Of a stretch of 7,516 nucleotides of DNA, positions 1-6,088 are shown piece by piece (within the stretch, counting starts at the first letter, position 1; each line of letters starts with the position of its first letter). Position numbers and translations under genes: made by a program. The stretch is from Alphaproteobacteria bacterium (GTDB taxonomy: Bacteria; Pseudomonadota; Alphaproteobacteria; Caulobacterales; Parvularculaceae). Under the pieces are notes generated by a model that ran no database searches, was not told where the DNA came from, and saw only the letters and a list, made by a program, of their open reading frames with translations. The stretch covers positions 1 through 7,516 of the forward strand of contig JAUIEG010000120.1 in NCBI GenBank assembly GCA_030428745.1. Reading direction: 5' to 3'.

Positions 1-1
1 G

Positions 2-619
2 CCGATGCGCGCCTGGGACGAAGATCAGATGACCACCTATGTGGATCGCGGTGATTTTCTGTTGGAATCGCATTTCCAGCCGCCCATGAGCATGTCGACC
101 CTGATGCCCGGCTGGTTCGGCGATCATGCGCAGCGCATGCGCAACTATAACCGCATGGCCTCAGCCGGCGTGCTGGTTCCCGCCGACCGTCAGGGGCGGC
201 TGAAGGGCGGGCGCTTGCGGTTCAAACTGCGCGACGATGTGGAGCTGCCGCTTCTGCGCCGCGCGCTCAGCGCCCTGTCAAAAGTGCATTTCGCTGCCGG
301 CGCCGAGGAGGTCTATCCCGCCGTGGCGCGCGGGCTGGCGCTAAAGCCGGGCGATGACATTGACGGGTTTTTCGACCGCGTCATCCGGGAGGCCGATGAC
401 GTCACCCTGTCGAGCTCGCATCCCCATGGCGGCAATGGCCGCAACGCCGATCCGGAAAAAGGCGTCGTCGATCTCGATTGCCGCGTTCATGGGACGGAGA
501 ATGTGCTGGTGACGGACGCCAGCGTCTTCCCGAGCTGCATCCGCGTCAATGCGCAGCTTACGACGATGGCCATGGCGCATTATGCGACGGCGGGCGATCC
601 GTTTGCGGTGGGTGTGTAG
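2..619 (+). CDS. GMC-family flavoprotein oxidoreductase, C-terminal part (5' truncated by window edge)
   Basis: This is the C-terminal part (about 205 residues) of a glucose-methanol-choline family oxidoreductase, an FAD enzyme that oxidises alcohols or related substrates. The reading frame is open to the left edge, so the FAD-binding N-terminus lies outside the window; the ATG at base 5 is internal. Numbering from that ATG, the motif SSHPHGGNG (137-145) supplies the conserved active-site His (H139 by position). The segment VLVTDASVFPSCIRVNAQLTTMAMA (167-191, interrupted naming only) contains the family's closing signature, where N182 occupies the second catalytic His/Asn position. The stop is TAG at 617-619. 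The usual HPxGT(C)RMG form is replaced by HPHGGNG, as in some divergent GMC branches. The substrate cannot be read from this fragment. No clear terminator follows. Family assignment is firm; specificity is unknown. Confidence 0.88.
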   Translation, partial: PMRAWDEDQMTTYVDRGDFLLESHFQPPMSMSTLMPGWFGDHAQRMRNYNRMASAGVLVPADRQGRLKGGRLRFKLRDDVELPLLRRALSALSKVHFAAGAEEVYPAVARGLALKPGDDIDGFFDRVIREADDVTLSSSHPHGGNGRNADPEKGVVDLDCRVHGTENVLVTDASVFPSCIRVNAQLTTMAMAHYATAGDPFAVGV

Positions 620-778
620 TGTGCCGCTTGCCATCGCACTGACGGCGACGTTGCCTATGAATTAGTGATCTTGCTGTATTTCTGCTTCAAGTGACATCTC
701 GCATTCTGTCAAATATGGGGGTAAACAGACTTGGAGAGTTCTGCAGTTACATTTAACTTCAATTGAGCTATTTACATT
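620..778. other. AT-rich intergenic region upstream of the membrane-protein gene
   Basis: This 159-nt gap becomes AT-rich quickly after the GMC gene; the line at 721-780 is about one-third G+C. It presumably carries the promoter for the gene at 779, but no -35/-10 pair with good spacing stands out, and no Shine-Dalgarno precedes the ATG. No terminator hairpin with a T run was found for the GMC gene. No direct or inverted repeats marking an insertion boundary were seen. Confidence 0.4.
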
Positions 779-1363
779 ATGCCTAGTGAGCAAACTGCCT
801 ACCGTCTTTTCAAAGACGCTTTGCAATCCTTGAAAGTCTCAGTCGCGTTGTTCATCACTGGTTCGATAGCATTCTTTCTGTTCCGTACGGACTCAAATGA
901 CTGGTTTCGAGGTGGGAGTATTGCACTTTTTTCGGTGGGGGTGGCCTTACTTGCAATTCACGCAATCTTCGCGAGTGGTGCTGTTTTAAAATTAGTTTCT
1001 CGCCGTTTTAGGGGAAGTTATTCAGTTGACCGCTTAGATGAACAGCAATTATTTTATTTGAGAATTTGTCTAATGCTAGACCGGCGGTATTTTATTTGCA
1101 GAGTTGGTGAAATAGTGCGTGTGCCTTGGGCGGAGAACTTACGGCAAAGAGGTCTCGCTGAAAGACGATACGTCATGAACGTTGGAGATGTTTTGGAATT
1201 AGAGAAAGGGTTTTTTGCTTACTGCAAGAGTAATCTACGAAATATCGACAAACGTTTTAAGGACACAGCACGCAAAGAAATGCGTGATATAGTGGATCGG
1301 CAAATGTCGACACAGGCAGATGAATACGAAGCCGGAATTTGGTTGGGTTTGCCGAATACTTGA
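779..1363 (+). CDS. Unrecognised small membrane protein, two N-terminal helices plus cytosolic domain (SieB-like architecture, weak)
   Basis: A 194-residue protein of unrecognised family. Two hydrophobic stretches, at about residues 19-36 and 46-70, look like a membrane hairpin. They are followed by a basic linker (KLVSRRFRGS, 71-80) and a soluble region with many charged residues to the end. The pattern of two helices, then an LDEQQLFYLR-type segment (86-95), then a short strand-rich part ending in a Leu...Gly-Leu step (121-126), recalls superinfection-exclusion protein B (SieB). This is recall of a pattern, not a demonstrated match. Base composition is about 43% G+C in sampled lines, against about 65% in the neighbours, and codons are AT-ending, unlike the flanking genes. 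That suggests horizontal acquisition. No Shine-Dalgarno sequence is seen before the ATG at 779, so it may be leaderless or start elsewhere. The gene ends 31 nt before the SnoaL-like gene. Confidence 0.62.
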   Translation: MPSEQTAYRLFKDALQSLKVSVALFITGSIAFFLFRTDSNDWFRGGSIALFSVGVALLAIHAIFASGAVLKLVSRRFRGSYSVDRLDEQQLFYLRICLMLDRRYFICRVGEIVRVPWAENLRQRGLAERRYVMNVGDVLELEKGFFAYCKSNLRNIDKRFKDTARKEMRDIVDRQMSTQADEYEAGIWLGLPNT

Positions 1364-1394
1364 TTGTAAACCAACCGAGGAAGCCTAGACTGTT

Positions 1395-1826
1395 ATGACC
1401 CCAGAAACGCGCCGCGCGATTGAAGCCGACTGCACGCGCCTCATCAATCACTACGCCAATCTCACCGACGCTCATGACTGGGAGGCGATTGTCGCGCTCT
1501 ATACCGAAGACGGATTGATGACGCGGCCCACGGCGCCCGACGCACCCATTGTCGGCAGAGAGGCGTTGATGGAGGCGTTTACCGCGCGCCCGCCGCGCAT
1601 TTCGCGCCATGTCTGCGCCAATGTGGTGGTGGACGTCACAAGCGAGACGGAGGCGAGCGCTTTCAGCGTCATCCTGTTGTTCACAGGCAAGGACGCCGAT
1701 GACGGCGGCTTGCCCATCAAGGGCGAGGGCGCGCCGCTGGTCGGGACCTATCAGGACAAGTTCAAGAAAACGGCCGAAGGCTGGCGCTTTGCGGAACGCC
1801 GCGGCGCCTTGTCCTTCCGGCCGTAA
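1395..1826 (+). CDS. SnoaL-like / NTF2-fold protein
   Basis: A 143-residue protein of the NTF2-like superfamily, closest in style to the SnoaL-like polyketide-cyclase/steroid-isomerase-type domains. The N-terminal helix (residues 6-24, RAIEADCTRLINHYANLTD) leads into the typical HDWEAIVALYTEDGLM turn and strand (27-42). Next come a GREALMEAF helix (54-62), then an RHVCANVVVDV strand (71-81) and the closing W-R-F-A-E-R segment (130-135) that ends many members. It spans essentially the whole domain with no signal peptide, so it is a cytosolic single-domain protein. Such proteins act as small hydrolases, isomerases or ligand binders, and no substrate can be assigned here. A weak GAGGA at 1377-1381 lies a rather long 13 nt before the ATG. 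GC content returns to the high background within this gene. It converges on the transferase gene, with only 10 nt between the two stops. Confidence 0.8.
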   Translation: MTPETRRAIEADCTRLINHYANLTDAHDWEAIVALYTEDGLMTRPTAPDAPIVGREALMEAFTARPPRISRHVCANVVVDVTSETEASAFSVILLFTGKDADDGGLPIKGEGAPLVGTYQDKFKKTAEGWRFAERRGALSFRP

Positions 1827-1836
1827 GCGCGCGCGG

Positions 1837-2574
1837 TCAGTCTTCCTTGCGGTTGAATTCCGACGGCTGGTTGGCGAACATTTTCTTCGCCGCCGGGCGC
1901 TCATGAATGCGCCCCAGCCAGTCGAGGATCGCAGGCGTGTCTTTCTCGTTCACGAATTCAGGGAAGCCCTGATCCATGCGGTTCGCGATGGCGAAGTTGC
2001 AGATATCGGCGAGCGTGTACTGATCGCAGGCGAGCCATTTGCTCTCCTTCAGGCGCGCTTCGAGTTTCTTCACTGAATGACCGATCTTGCGCATTTCTTC
2101 GTCGAGGAGATCCTGCGGAAAGCCTTCGCGCGCCCGGCGCCATTTCACTTTCTGTTCGTGGATCGGCACCTTGTCGACCATAGCCTCGAATTCCTCGTCG
2201 GAAAGATGCTTCACCATATTGCCGACCATCCGGTGCCAGCCGATCGTCGAGACGCACCAGCAGAAATATTCATCGACCCATTTGGTCCAGATGCGCATTT
2301 GCGCGCGCTCGAAATTGTCGGCGGGGCGGAGCGGATTCTGGTCGGGAAATTCGTCTTCGAGATATTCGCAGATCACCGTCGATTCCGTGATGACCTTGCC
2401 GTTGTGTTCCAACGCCGGGACCTGGCCATTAGGGTTTAGCTTTTTGTACCAGTCCGAATGGTGTTCAAATTTCGCCGGGTTCAAAAAGACGCTCTCGAAT
2501 TCGAGCTCTTTTTCGTAGAGCGCAAGCAGCGGTTTTAGCGAATTGGCGCCCGGGCCGAAGCTGTAGAGTTTCAA
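1837..2574 (-). CDS. Glutathione S-transferase family protein, LigF beta-etherase-like
   Basis: A 245-residue cytosolic glutathione transferase. The N-terminal thioredoxin-like domain (about 1-80) has YSFGPGANS (4-12), with S12 near the usual activating position. It also has the cis-proline motif QVPAL (51-55) and the glutathione gamma-glutamyl-binding TES (63-65). The all-helical C-terminal domain (about 88-235) has the N-capping box YTLAD (186-190). The SFGPGANSLKPL start, the WTKWVDEYFCWCVSTIGW segment (96-113) and the GFPQDLLDEEMRK segment (151-163) closely resemble, from memory, sphingomonad LigF. LigF cleaves beta-aryl ether bonds of lignin-derived dimers with glutathione. Many alphaproteobacteria carry such paralogues without proven etherase activity, so substrate is open. 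The start is TTG (2572-2574), supported by AGGAG 8 nt upstream on the minus strand and by alignment to the LigF N-terminus. The gene converges with the SnoaL-like gene and lies downstream of the aceA terminator, so it is probably transcribed on its own. Confidence 0.9.
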   Translation of the reverse strand: MKLYSFGPGANSLKPLLALYEKELEFESVFLNPAKFEHHSDWYKKLNPNGQVPALEHNGKVITESTVICEYLEDEFPDQNPLRPADNFERAQMRIWTKWVDEYFCWCVSTIGWHRMVGNMVKHLSDEEFEAMVDKVPIHEQKVKWRRAREGFPQDLLDEEMRKIGHSVKKLEARLKESKWLACDQYTLADICNFAIANRMDQGFPEFVNEKDTPAILDWLGRIHERPAAKKMFANQPSEFNRKED

Positions 2575-2582
2575 GGCCGTTT

Positions 2583-2587
2583 CTCCT
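2583..2587 (-). promoter_or_regulatory. Shine-Dalgarno site fixing the TTG start of the transferase
   Basis: On the minus strand AGGAG is followed by 8 nt (AAACGGCC) and then TTG. No ATG or GTG gives the conserved KLYSFGPGANS start, so this site decides the unusual start codon. Confidence 0.7.
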
Positions 2588-2695
2588 GAACTAATGGATT
2601 TTTGTTGGCCAGAGCCTATCCCAGTCCTCCGCGCTGAAACCGTCGCCAGAAGAAGTAAATGCCCTCGGTTTTATGAATTGCGCCGCCATGAACGC

Positions 2696-2731
2696 AAAAG
2701 CGCCGCCGGGATGGAGAACCCGGCGGCGCTT
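2696..2731 (-). terminator. Intrinsic terminator of aceA
   Basis: A perfect 11-bp GC-rich stem (2700-2710 with 2719-2729) closes an 8-nt loop. It extends by two A-T pairs to 13 bp (2698-2731). Read on the minus strand, the stem is followed by TTTTGCGTT. It lies 35 nt past the aceA stop and separates that gene from the transferase gene downstream. Confidence 0.88.
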
Positions 2732-2765
2732 CAGATCGCGGGAGCGTTCCCTCCCTGAAAAGAAC

Positions 2766-4364
2766 TTAGCTGGCTGCTGCGAACTGGTTCATTGTGTTGT
2801 CTTTACCGCCCGCTTTTAGCGCTGCTTCGCCCGCGAAATATTCCTTGTGATCGTCGCCAATATCAGAGCCCGCCATGTTCTGGTGTTTGACGCAGGCGAC
2901 GCCCTGACGGATTTCTTCACGCTGGACGTTTTTGACATAGCCCAGCATGGCTTCCTCGCCGAAATAGCGCTTGGCGAGATTGTCGGTGGAGAGCGCCGCC
3001 GTGTGATAGGTCGGCAGCGTGATGAGGTGGTGGAAGATGCCCGCGCGTTTCGAGCCGTCGCGCTGGAAGGACTGAATGCGGCGGTCCGCTTCGAGTGCGA
3101 GCTCCGTGTCGTCATAATCGACGCTCATCAGTTTCTCGCGGTTGTAGGCCGACACGTCCTTGCCGTCAGCTTCCCAGGCGTCGAACACCTGCTGGCGGAA
3201 GTTTAGCGTCCAGTTGAAGCTCGGCGAGTTATTATAGACGAGCTTGGCGTTCGGAATGACCTCGCGGATGCGGTCGACCATGCCGGCGATCTGCTCCACA
3301 TGCGGCTTTTCTGTTTCGATCCAGAGAAGGTCGGCGCCGTGTTGAAGCGACGTGATGCAGTCAAGAACGCAGCGGTCTTCGCCTGTGCCTTTCTTGAACT
3401 GGAAAAGGTTTGAACGCAGGCGCTTCGGGCGCATCAGCTTGCCGTCGCGCGTGATGACCACATCGCCATTGTTGATTTCATTGGCGGCGACCTCTTCGCA
3501 GTCGAGGAACGCATTGTACTGGTCGCCGAGATCGCCGGGTTCTGCGCTGAAAGCGATCTGTTTCGTAAGCCCAGCGCCAAGCGAGTCCGTGCGCGCAACG
3601 ATGACGCCGTCATCGACGCCGAGCTCAAGGAAGGCGTAGCGGCAGGCGCGGATTTTGGCGAGAAAGTCTTCATGGGGAACGGTGACTTTGCCGTCCTGGT
3701 GGCCGCACTGTTTTTCATCCGAGACCTGATTTTCGATCTGCAGCGCGCAGGCGCCGGCTTCAATCATTTTCTTGGCGAGGAGGTAAGTCGCCTCTGCGTT
3801 GCCGAAGCCCGCGTCAATGTCGGCGATGATCGGCACGACATGGGTCTGGAAATTATCGATCTGATTGAGGATCTGTTTTTCCGTGACCTGATCGCCAGCT
3901 TCGCGCGCGGCGTCGAGATCGCGGAAGAGACCGCCAAGCTCACGCGAATCCGCCTGCTTCAGGAAGGTGTAGAGCTCCTCGATCAGGGCCGGCACGGCGG
4001 TTTTCTCGTGCATGGACTGGTCGGGCAGGGGGCCGAATTCGGAACGCAGCGCCGCGACCATCCAACCGGAGAGGTAGAGATAGCGGCCTTTCGTTTCGCC
4101 GAAATGTTTCTTGATGGCGATCATCTTCTGCTGGCCGATGAAGCCGTGCCAGCAGCCGAGGGACTGGGTGTAATTGGCGGGGTCGGCATCATAGGCCGCC
4201 ATGTCCTCCCGCATGATCTTTGCGGTGTATTTCGCGATATCGAGGCCGGTCTGGAAGCGGTTCTGAAGGCGCATCCGGGCGACAGATTCGGCGTCGATCC
4301 CGTTCCAGCCGTCTTGGCCTTTGATGGTGCTGGCCGCGTTGTTCAGATTCTCCAGATAGGTCAT
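2766..4364 (-). CDS. aceA: Isocitrate lyase, long form (about 530 residues)
   Basis: Isocitrate lyase cleaves isocitrate to glyoxylate and succinate, the first step of the glyoxylate shunt, in the cytosol. At 532 residues it is the long form seen in Pseudomonas aeruginosa and many alphaproteobacteria, not the ~430-residue E. coli type. Visible motifs in order: YLSGW (97-101), the Mg/substrate loop ADIDAGFG (181-188), catalytic KQCGH (218-222, with C220 the catalytic cysteine) and IVARTDS (255-261). These are followed by NNSPSFNW (378-385) and FHHLITLPTYHTAALST (444-460). KQCGH replaces the KKCGH of the classical enzyme, as in the P. aeruginosa form, so this is a subfamily trait and not damage. 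The C-terminus GKDNTMNQF is typical of the group. The ATG at 4364 is preceded by AAGGGA with 6-nt spacing. The gene is divergent from the ScfR-type regulator and ends in a strong terminator. It is complete, with no frameshift. Confidence 0.97.
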   Translation of the reverse strand: MTYLENLNNAASTIKGQDGWNGIDAESVARMRLQNRFQTGLDIAKYTAKIMREDMAAYDADPANYTQSLGCWHGFIGQQKMIAIKKHFGETKGRYLYLSGWMVAALRSEFGPLPDQSMHEKTAVPALIEELYTFLKQADSRELGGLFRDLDAAREAGDQVTEKQILNQIDNFQTHVVPIIADIDAGFGNAEATYLLAKKMIEAGACALQIENQVSDEKQCGHQDGKVTVPHEDFLAKIRACRYAFLELGVDDGVIVARTDSLGAGLTKQIAFSAEPGDLGDQYNAFLDCEEVAANEINNGDVVITRDGKLMRPKRLRSNLFQFKKGTGEDRCVLDCITSLQHGADLLWIETEKPHVEQIAGMVDRIREVIPNAKLVYNNSPSFNWTLNFRQQVFDAWEADGKDVSAYNREKLMSVDYDDTELALEADRRIQSFQRDGSKRAGIFHHLITLPTYHTAALSTDNLAKRYFGEEAMLGYVKNVQREEIRQGVACVKHQNMAGSDIGDDHKEYFAGEAALKAGGKDNTMNQFAAAS

Positions 4365-4488
4365 GGGGCTTCCCTTTGATTCACTTAGGTAATTTCACTG
4401 TAGCGGTCCGGGCCATACGGCCTGTTCGCGCCATTGGCTCCGAAAATAGGGGGCTCAGCGGGGTTTGTGCAGGCGCGAAAAAGTCTTA

Positions 4489-4518
4489 TTGTCAAACTTT
4501 ACAGATTTTTGCTGTAAT
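4489..4518 (+). promoter_or_regulatory. Predicted sigma70-type promoter of the ScfR-family regulator
   Basis: TTGTCA (4489-4494) and TGTAAT (4513-4518) each match the -35/-10 consensus at five of six positions and are separated by 18 nt. Transcription would begin near 4525, giving a leader of about 25 nt that includes AAGGA (4539-4543), 6 nt before the ATG. The operator repeats cover the spacer and -10, as expected for a negatively autoregulated gene. Confidence 0.6.
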
Positions 4519-4528
4519 AATGTAAAGT
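4496..4528. promoter_or_regulatory. Candidate operator: nested inverted repeats with ACTTTACA core
   Basis: Outer arms ACTTTACA (4496-4503) and TGTAAAGT (4521-4528) are perfect inverted repeats. A second perfect pair, TTACAG (4499-4504) and CTGTAA (4512-4517), is nested within. A further TGTAA lies at 4536-4540. The left arm, AAACTTTACA (4494-4503), differs by one base from the AAACTTTGCA core remembered for Corynebacterium RamB, a homologous regulator. The site overlaps the regulator promoter and faces aceA, so the adjacent regulator is the likely ligand. That it binds here is inference. Confidence 0.6.
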
Positions 4529-4549
4529 CTGGACATGTAAGGAATTCCA

Positions 4550-5956
4550 ATGGCGAAAGATCGCGCAGCATTTATGGGGCCGCGCCTGCGCCGTCTCCGG
4601 CGGGAGATGGGGCTGACCCAGGCCGTTATGGCCGAGGATCTTGGCGTCTCTCCGTCCTATATCGCGCTCATGGAGCGCAATCAGCGGCCGATGACGGCCG
4701 AGATGCTTCTGAAACTCGCGCAAGTCTATCAGCTTGATGTCGCCACCCTCGCCGGTGATCGCGGCGAAGAATTCGCCGCGCGGCTGGACGGCGTCATGCG
4801 CGACCCCCTGTTCACGGATCTCGAACTCTCAACGATGGATGTGGAGGATGTTTCGCGCTCCTATCCGGCGGTCGCTGAAGCGGTCATCCGTCTGTACACC
4901 GCCTATCGCGACGGACAACTTGCGCTTGCCGATCACGCCAGTCCAGGGGGCGGTGAGGGACAGGACGCGCCGGACCCGGTTGCCGAGGCGCGGCGGTTTT
5001 TGTCGGCGCGGCGCAATTCCTTTCCCTCGCTTGACGATCATGCGGAGCGGATCGCCGCCGAAATTGGCGGCGCTGACAGTTTCGCGGGCTATTTCAAGGA
5101 AAAGCATAAGCTCGGCGTTAGACGGTTGCCCCCCGATATCATGATGGGCGCCGTGCGCCGGCTCGACCGTCATCGCAGTGAGATCGTGCTTGACGAAACG
5201 CTCGACCGCGCCAGCCAGAATTTTCAACTGGCGCTGCAGATCGCTTATCTTGATATGCGCGAGACGATTGACGAAGCGTTGGCGGAAGGCGGGTTCACCT
5301 CGGAGAACAGCGAGCGCCTCGGCCGCCGGGCCCTGGCGAATTACGCCGCCGGGGCGTTGATGATGCCTTATCGCGCCTTCGTCAAAGCGTCGGAATCGCG
5401 AAAATACGATATCGAAGCCTTGTCGCGGCAATTCGGCGCCAGTTTCGAACAGGTCGCGCATCGATTGACGACCCTGCAACAGCCGGGGCAGGAAGGCGTG
5501 CCGTTTTTCTTCATCCGCGTCGATGCGGCGGGCAATGTCTCGAAGCGGCTTGACGGCGCCGGGTTCCCCTTCGCCCGCCATGGCGGGTCGTGTCCTCTAT
5601 GGTCCTTGCATCAGGCGTTCCGAACGCCGCGCGAGATCGTCACTGAGTGGGTGGAGCTTCCCGACGGCGAAAAGTTCTTCACCATCGTTCGCACGGTGAC
5701 AGCGGGCGGCGGCGCCTATGGCGCGCCCCGCATTGAGCGCGCGGTCGCGCTCGGCTGCGCCGCGAAACACGCGCATCGTCTGATCTACACTCAGGGAACG
5801 GATGTTAAAGAAGTAAAGCCGACGCCTATCGGCGTTGCCTGCAAGCTCTGTCACCGGATCGAATGCGCCGCGCGCGCCGAACCGCCCATCGGACGGCAGG
5901 TCCTGCCTGACGATTACCGCCGGACGATTGCGCCGTTTGGTTTTTCGGATCGGTGA
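4550..5956 (+). CDS. XRE-type transcriptional regulator of the short-chain fatty acyl-CoA (ScfR/RamB/PrpR) family
   Basis: A 468-residue DNA-binding regulator. An N-terminal Cro/C1-type helix-turn-helix (about 11-65; GLTQAVMAEDLGVSPSYIAL is the core, 21-40) is followed by a linker. A middle domain related to the ImmA/IrrE group (about 155-310) contains FQLALQIA (225-232) and LANYAAGALMMPY (262-274). The metallopeptidase HExxH motif is absent, so it should be non-enzymatic. The C-terminal ScfR domain (about 315-465) holds C348, C403 and the cluster C431, C434, C439. M. tuberculosis PrpR, a homologue, is reported to bind acyl-CoA and a 4Fe-4S cluster through its C-terminal part. Family members control acetate, propionate or methylcitrate genes. 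Here the gene lies between aceA and glcB, so a glyoxylate-shunt role is the best inference. The ATG at 4550 follows AAGGA with 6-nt spacing. Activator or repressor action cannot be read from sequence. Confidence 0.93.
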   Translation: MAKDRAAFMGPRLRRLRREMGLTQAVMAEDLGVSPSYIALMERNQRPMTAEMLLKLAQVYQLDVATLAGDRGEEFAARLDGVMRDPLFTDLELSTMDVEDVSRSYPAVAEAVIRLYTAYRDGQLALADHASPGGGEGQDAPDPVAEARRFLSARRNSFPSLDDHAERIAAEIGGADSFAGYFKEKHKLGVRRLPPDIMMGAVRRLDRHRSEIVLDETLDRASQNFQLALQIAYLDMRETIDEALAEGGFTSENSERLGRRALANYAAGALMMPYRAFVKASESRKYDIEALSRQFGASFEQVAHRLTTLQQPGQEGVPFFFIRVDAAGNVSKRLDGAGFPFARHGGSCPLWSLHQAFRTPREIVTEWVELPDGEKFFTIVRTVTAGGGAYGAPRIERAVALGCAAKHAHRLIYTQGTDVKEVKPTPIGVACKLCHRIECAARAEPPIGRQVLPDDYRRTIAPFGFSDR

Positions 5957-5967
5957 AACAAACACTA

Positions 5968-6085
5968 CGTCATCCCGGATGCGATGCAGCATGAAATGCT
6001 GCTTCGCTATTCCGGGATCGGCTATTGGCGAGCGATCCCGTGTCAGCAGCGCGTCATGTCATGCCGCGCAGCGCACGGGATGACG
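5968..6085. repeat. Palindromic intergenic repeat element between convergent genes
   Basis: A 118-bp element is bounded by perfect 10-bp inverted repeats, CGTCATCCCG (5968-5977) and CGGGATGACG (6076-6085). Inside are two hairpins. The first pairs ATCCCGGA (5972-5979) with TCCGGGAT (6011-6018) and has an inner perfect stem GCAGCAT (5986-5992) / ATGCTGC (5996-6002) around a GAA loop. The second pairs ATCCCGTG (6035-6042) with CACGGGAT (6074-6081). It nearly fills the 132-nt gap between the regulator and glcB stops. GTCATCCCGG-type palindromes are common dispersed intergenic repeats in alphaproteobacteria. No protein is encoded. It may fold in the transcripts and help end both genes, though no T tract follows. 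Confidence 0.75.
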
Positions 6086-6088
6086 GCC

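Larger units (their letters stand above)
4365..4549. promoter_or_regulatory. Divergent aceA / regulator control region
   Basis: This 185-nt gap separates the divergent aceA and regulator starts. The half nearest the regulator (about 4480-4545) is AT-rich and carries its promoter and the inverted-repeat operator. The aceA half is GC-rich and shows only the ribosome-binding site (AAGGGA on the minus strand, 4371-4376). A possible minus-strand promoter, TTTACA (4526-4521), 17 nt, TGTAAA (4503-4498), uses the same repeats and would give a leader of about 125 nt. It is only a candidate. Confidence 0.6.

Noticed and set aside
218..222. Isocitrate lyase KQCGH (protein residues 218-222) as a damaged KKCGH active site
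   Set aside because: The long-form enzymes, such as that of Pseudomonas aeruginosa, carry the same KQCGH. The catalytic Cys and His are intact. Coordinates here are residue numbers of the aceA product.
1257..1904. A 215-codon minus-strand frame spanning the SnoaL-like gene and the end of the membrane-protein gene
   Set aside because: Arg/Ala-rich shadow crossing two plus-strand genes and the end of the transferase; no domain seen.
2591..2689. A 32-residue minus-strand open frame (begins MAAQFIKPRAF) just upstream of the transferase, considered as a leader peptide
   Set aside because: There is no Shine-Dalgarno before its ATG, which lies just after the T run of the aceA terminator. No repeated regulatory codons or attenuator hairpin follow it.
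3672..4379. A 235-codon open frame on the plus strand
   Set aside because: Antisense to isocitrate lyase with no recognisable motif; a shadow of codon bias.
4829..5581. A 250-codon minus-strand frame inside the regulator
   Set aside because: It overlaps the well-supported ScfR-type coding sequence and has no family features.
5574..5587. Perfect 14-bp palindrome CCCGCCATGGCGGG inside the regulator gene
   Set aside because: It is in coding sequence for conserved-looking residues (ARHGG) in a GC-rich gene, so chance is adequate. It has no similarity to the candidate operator.
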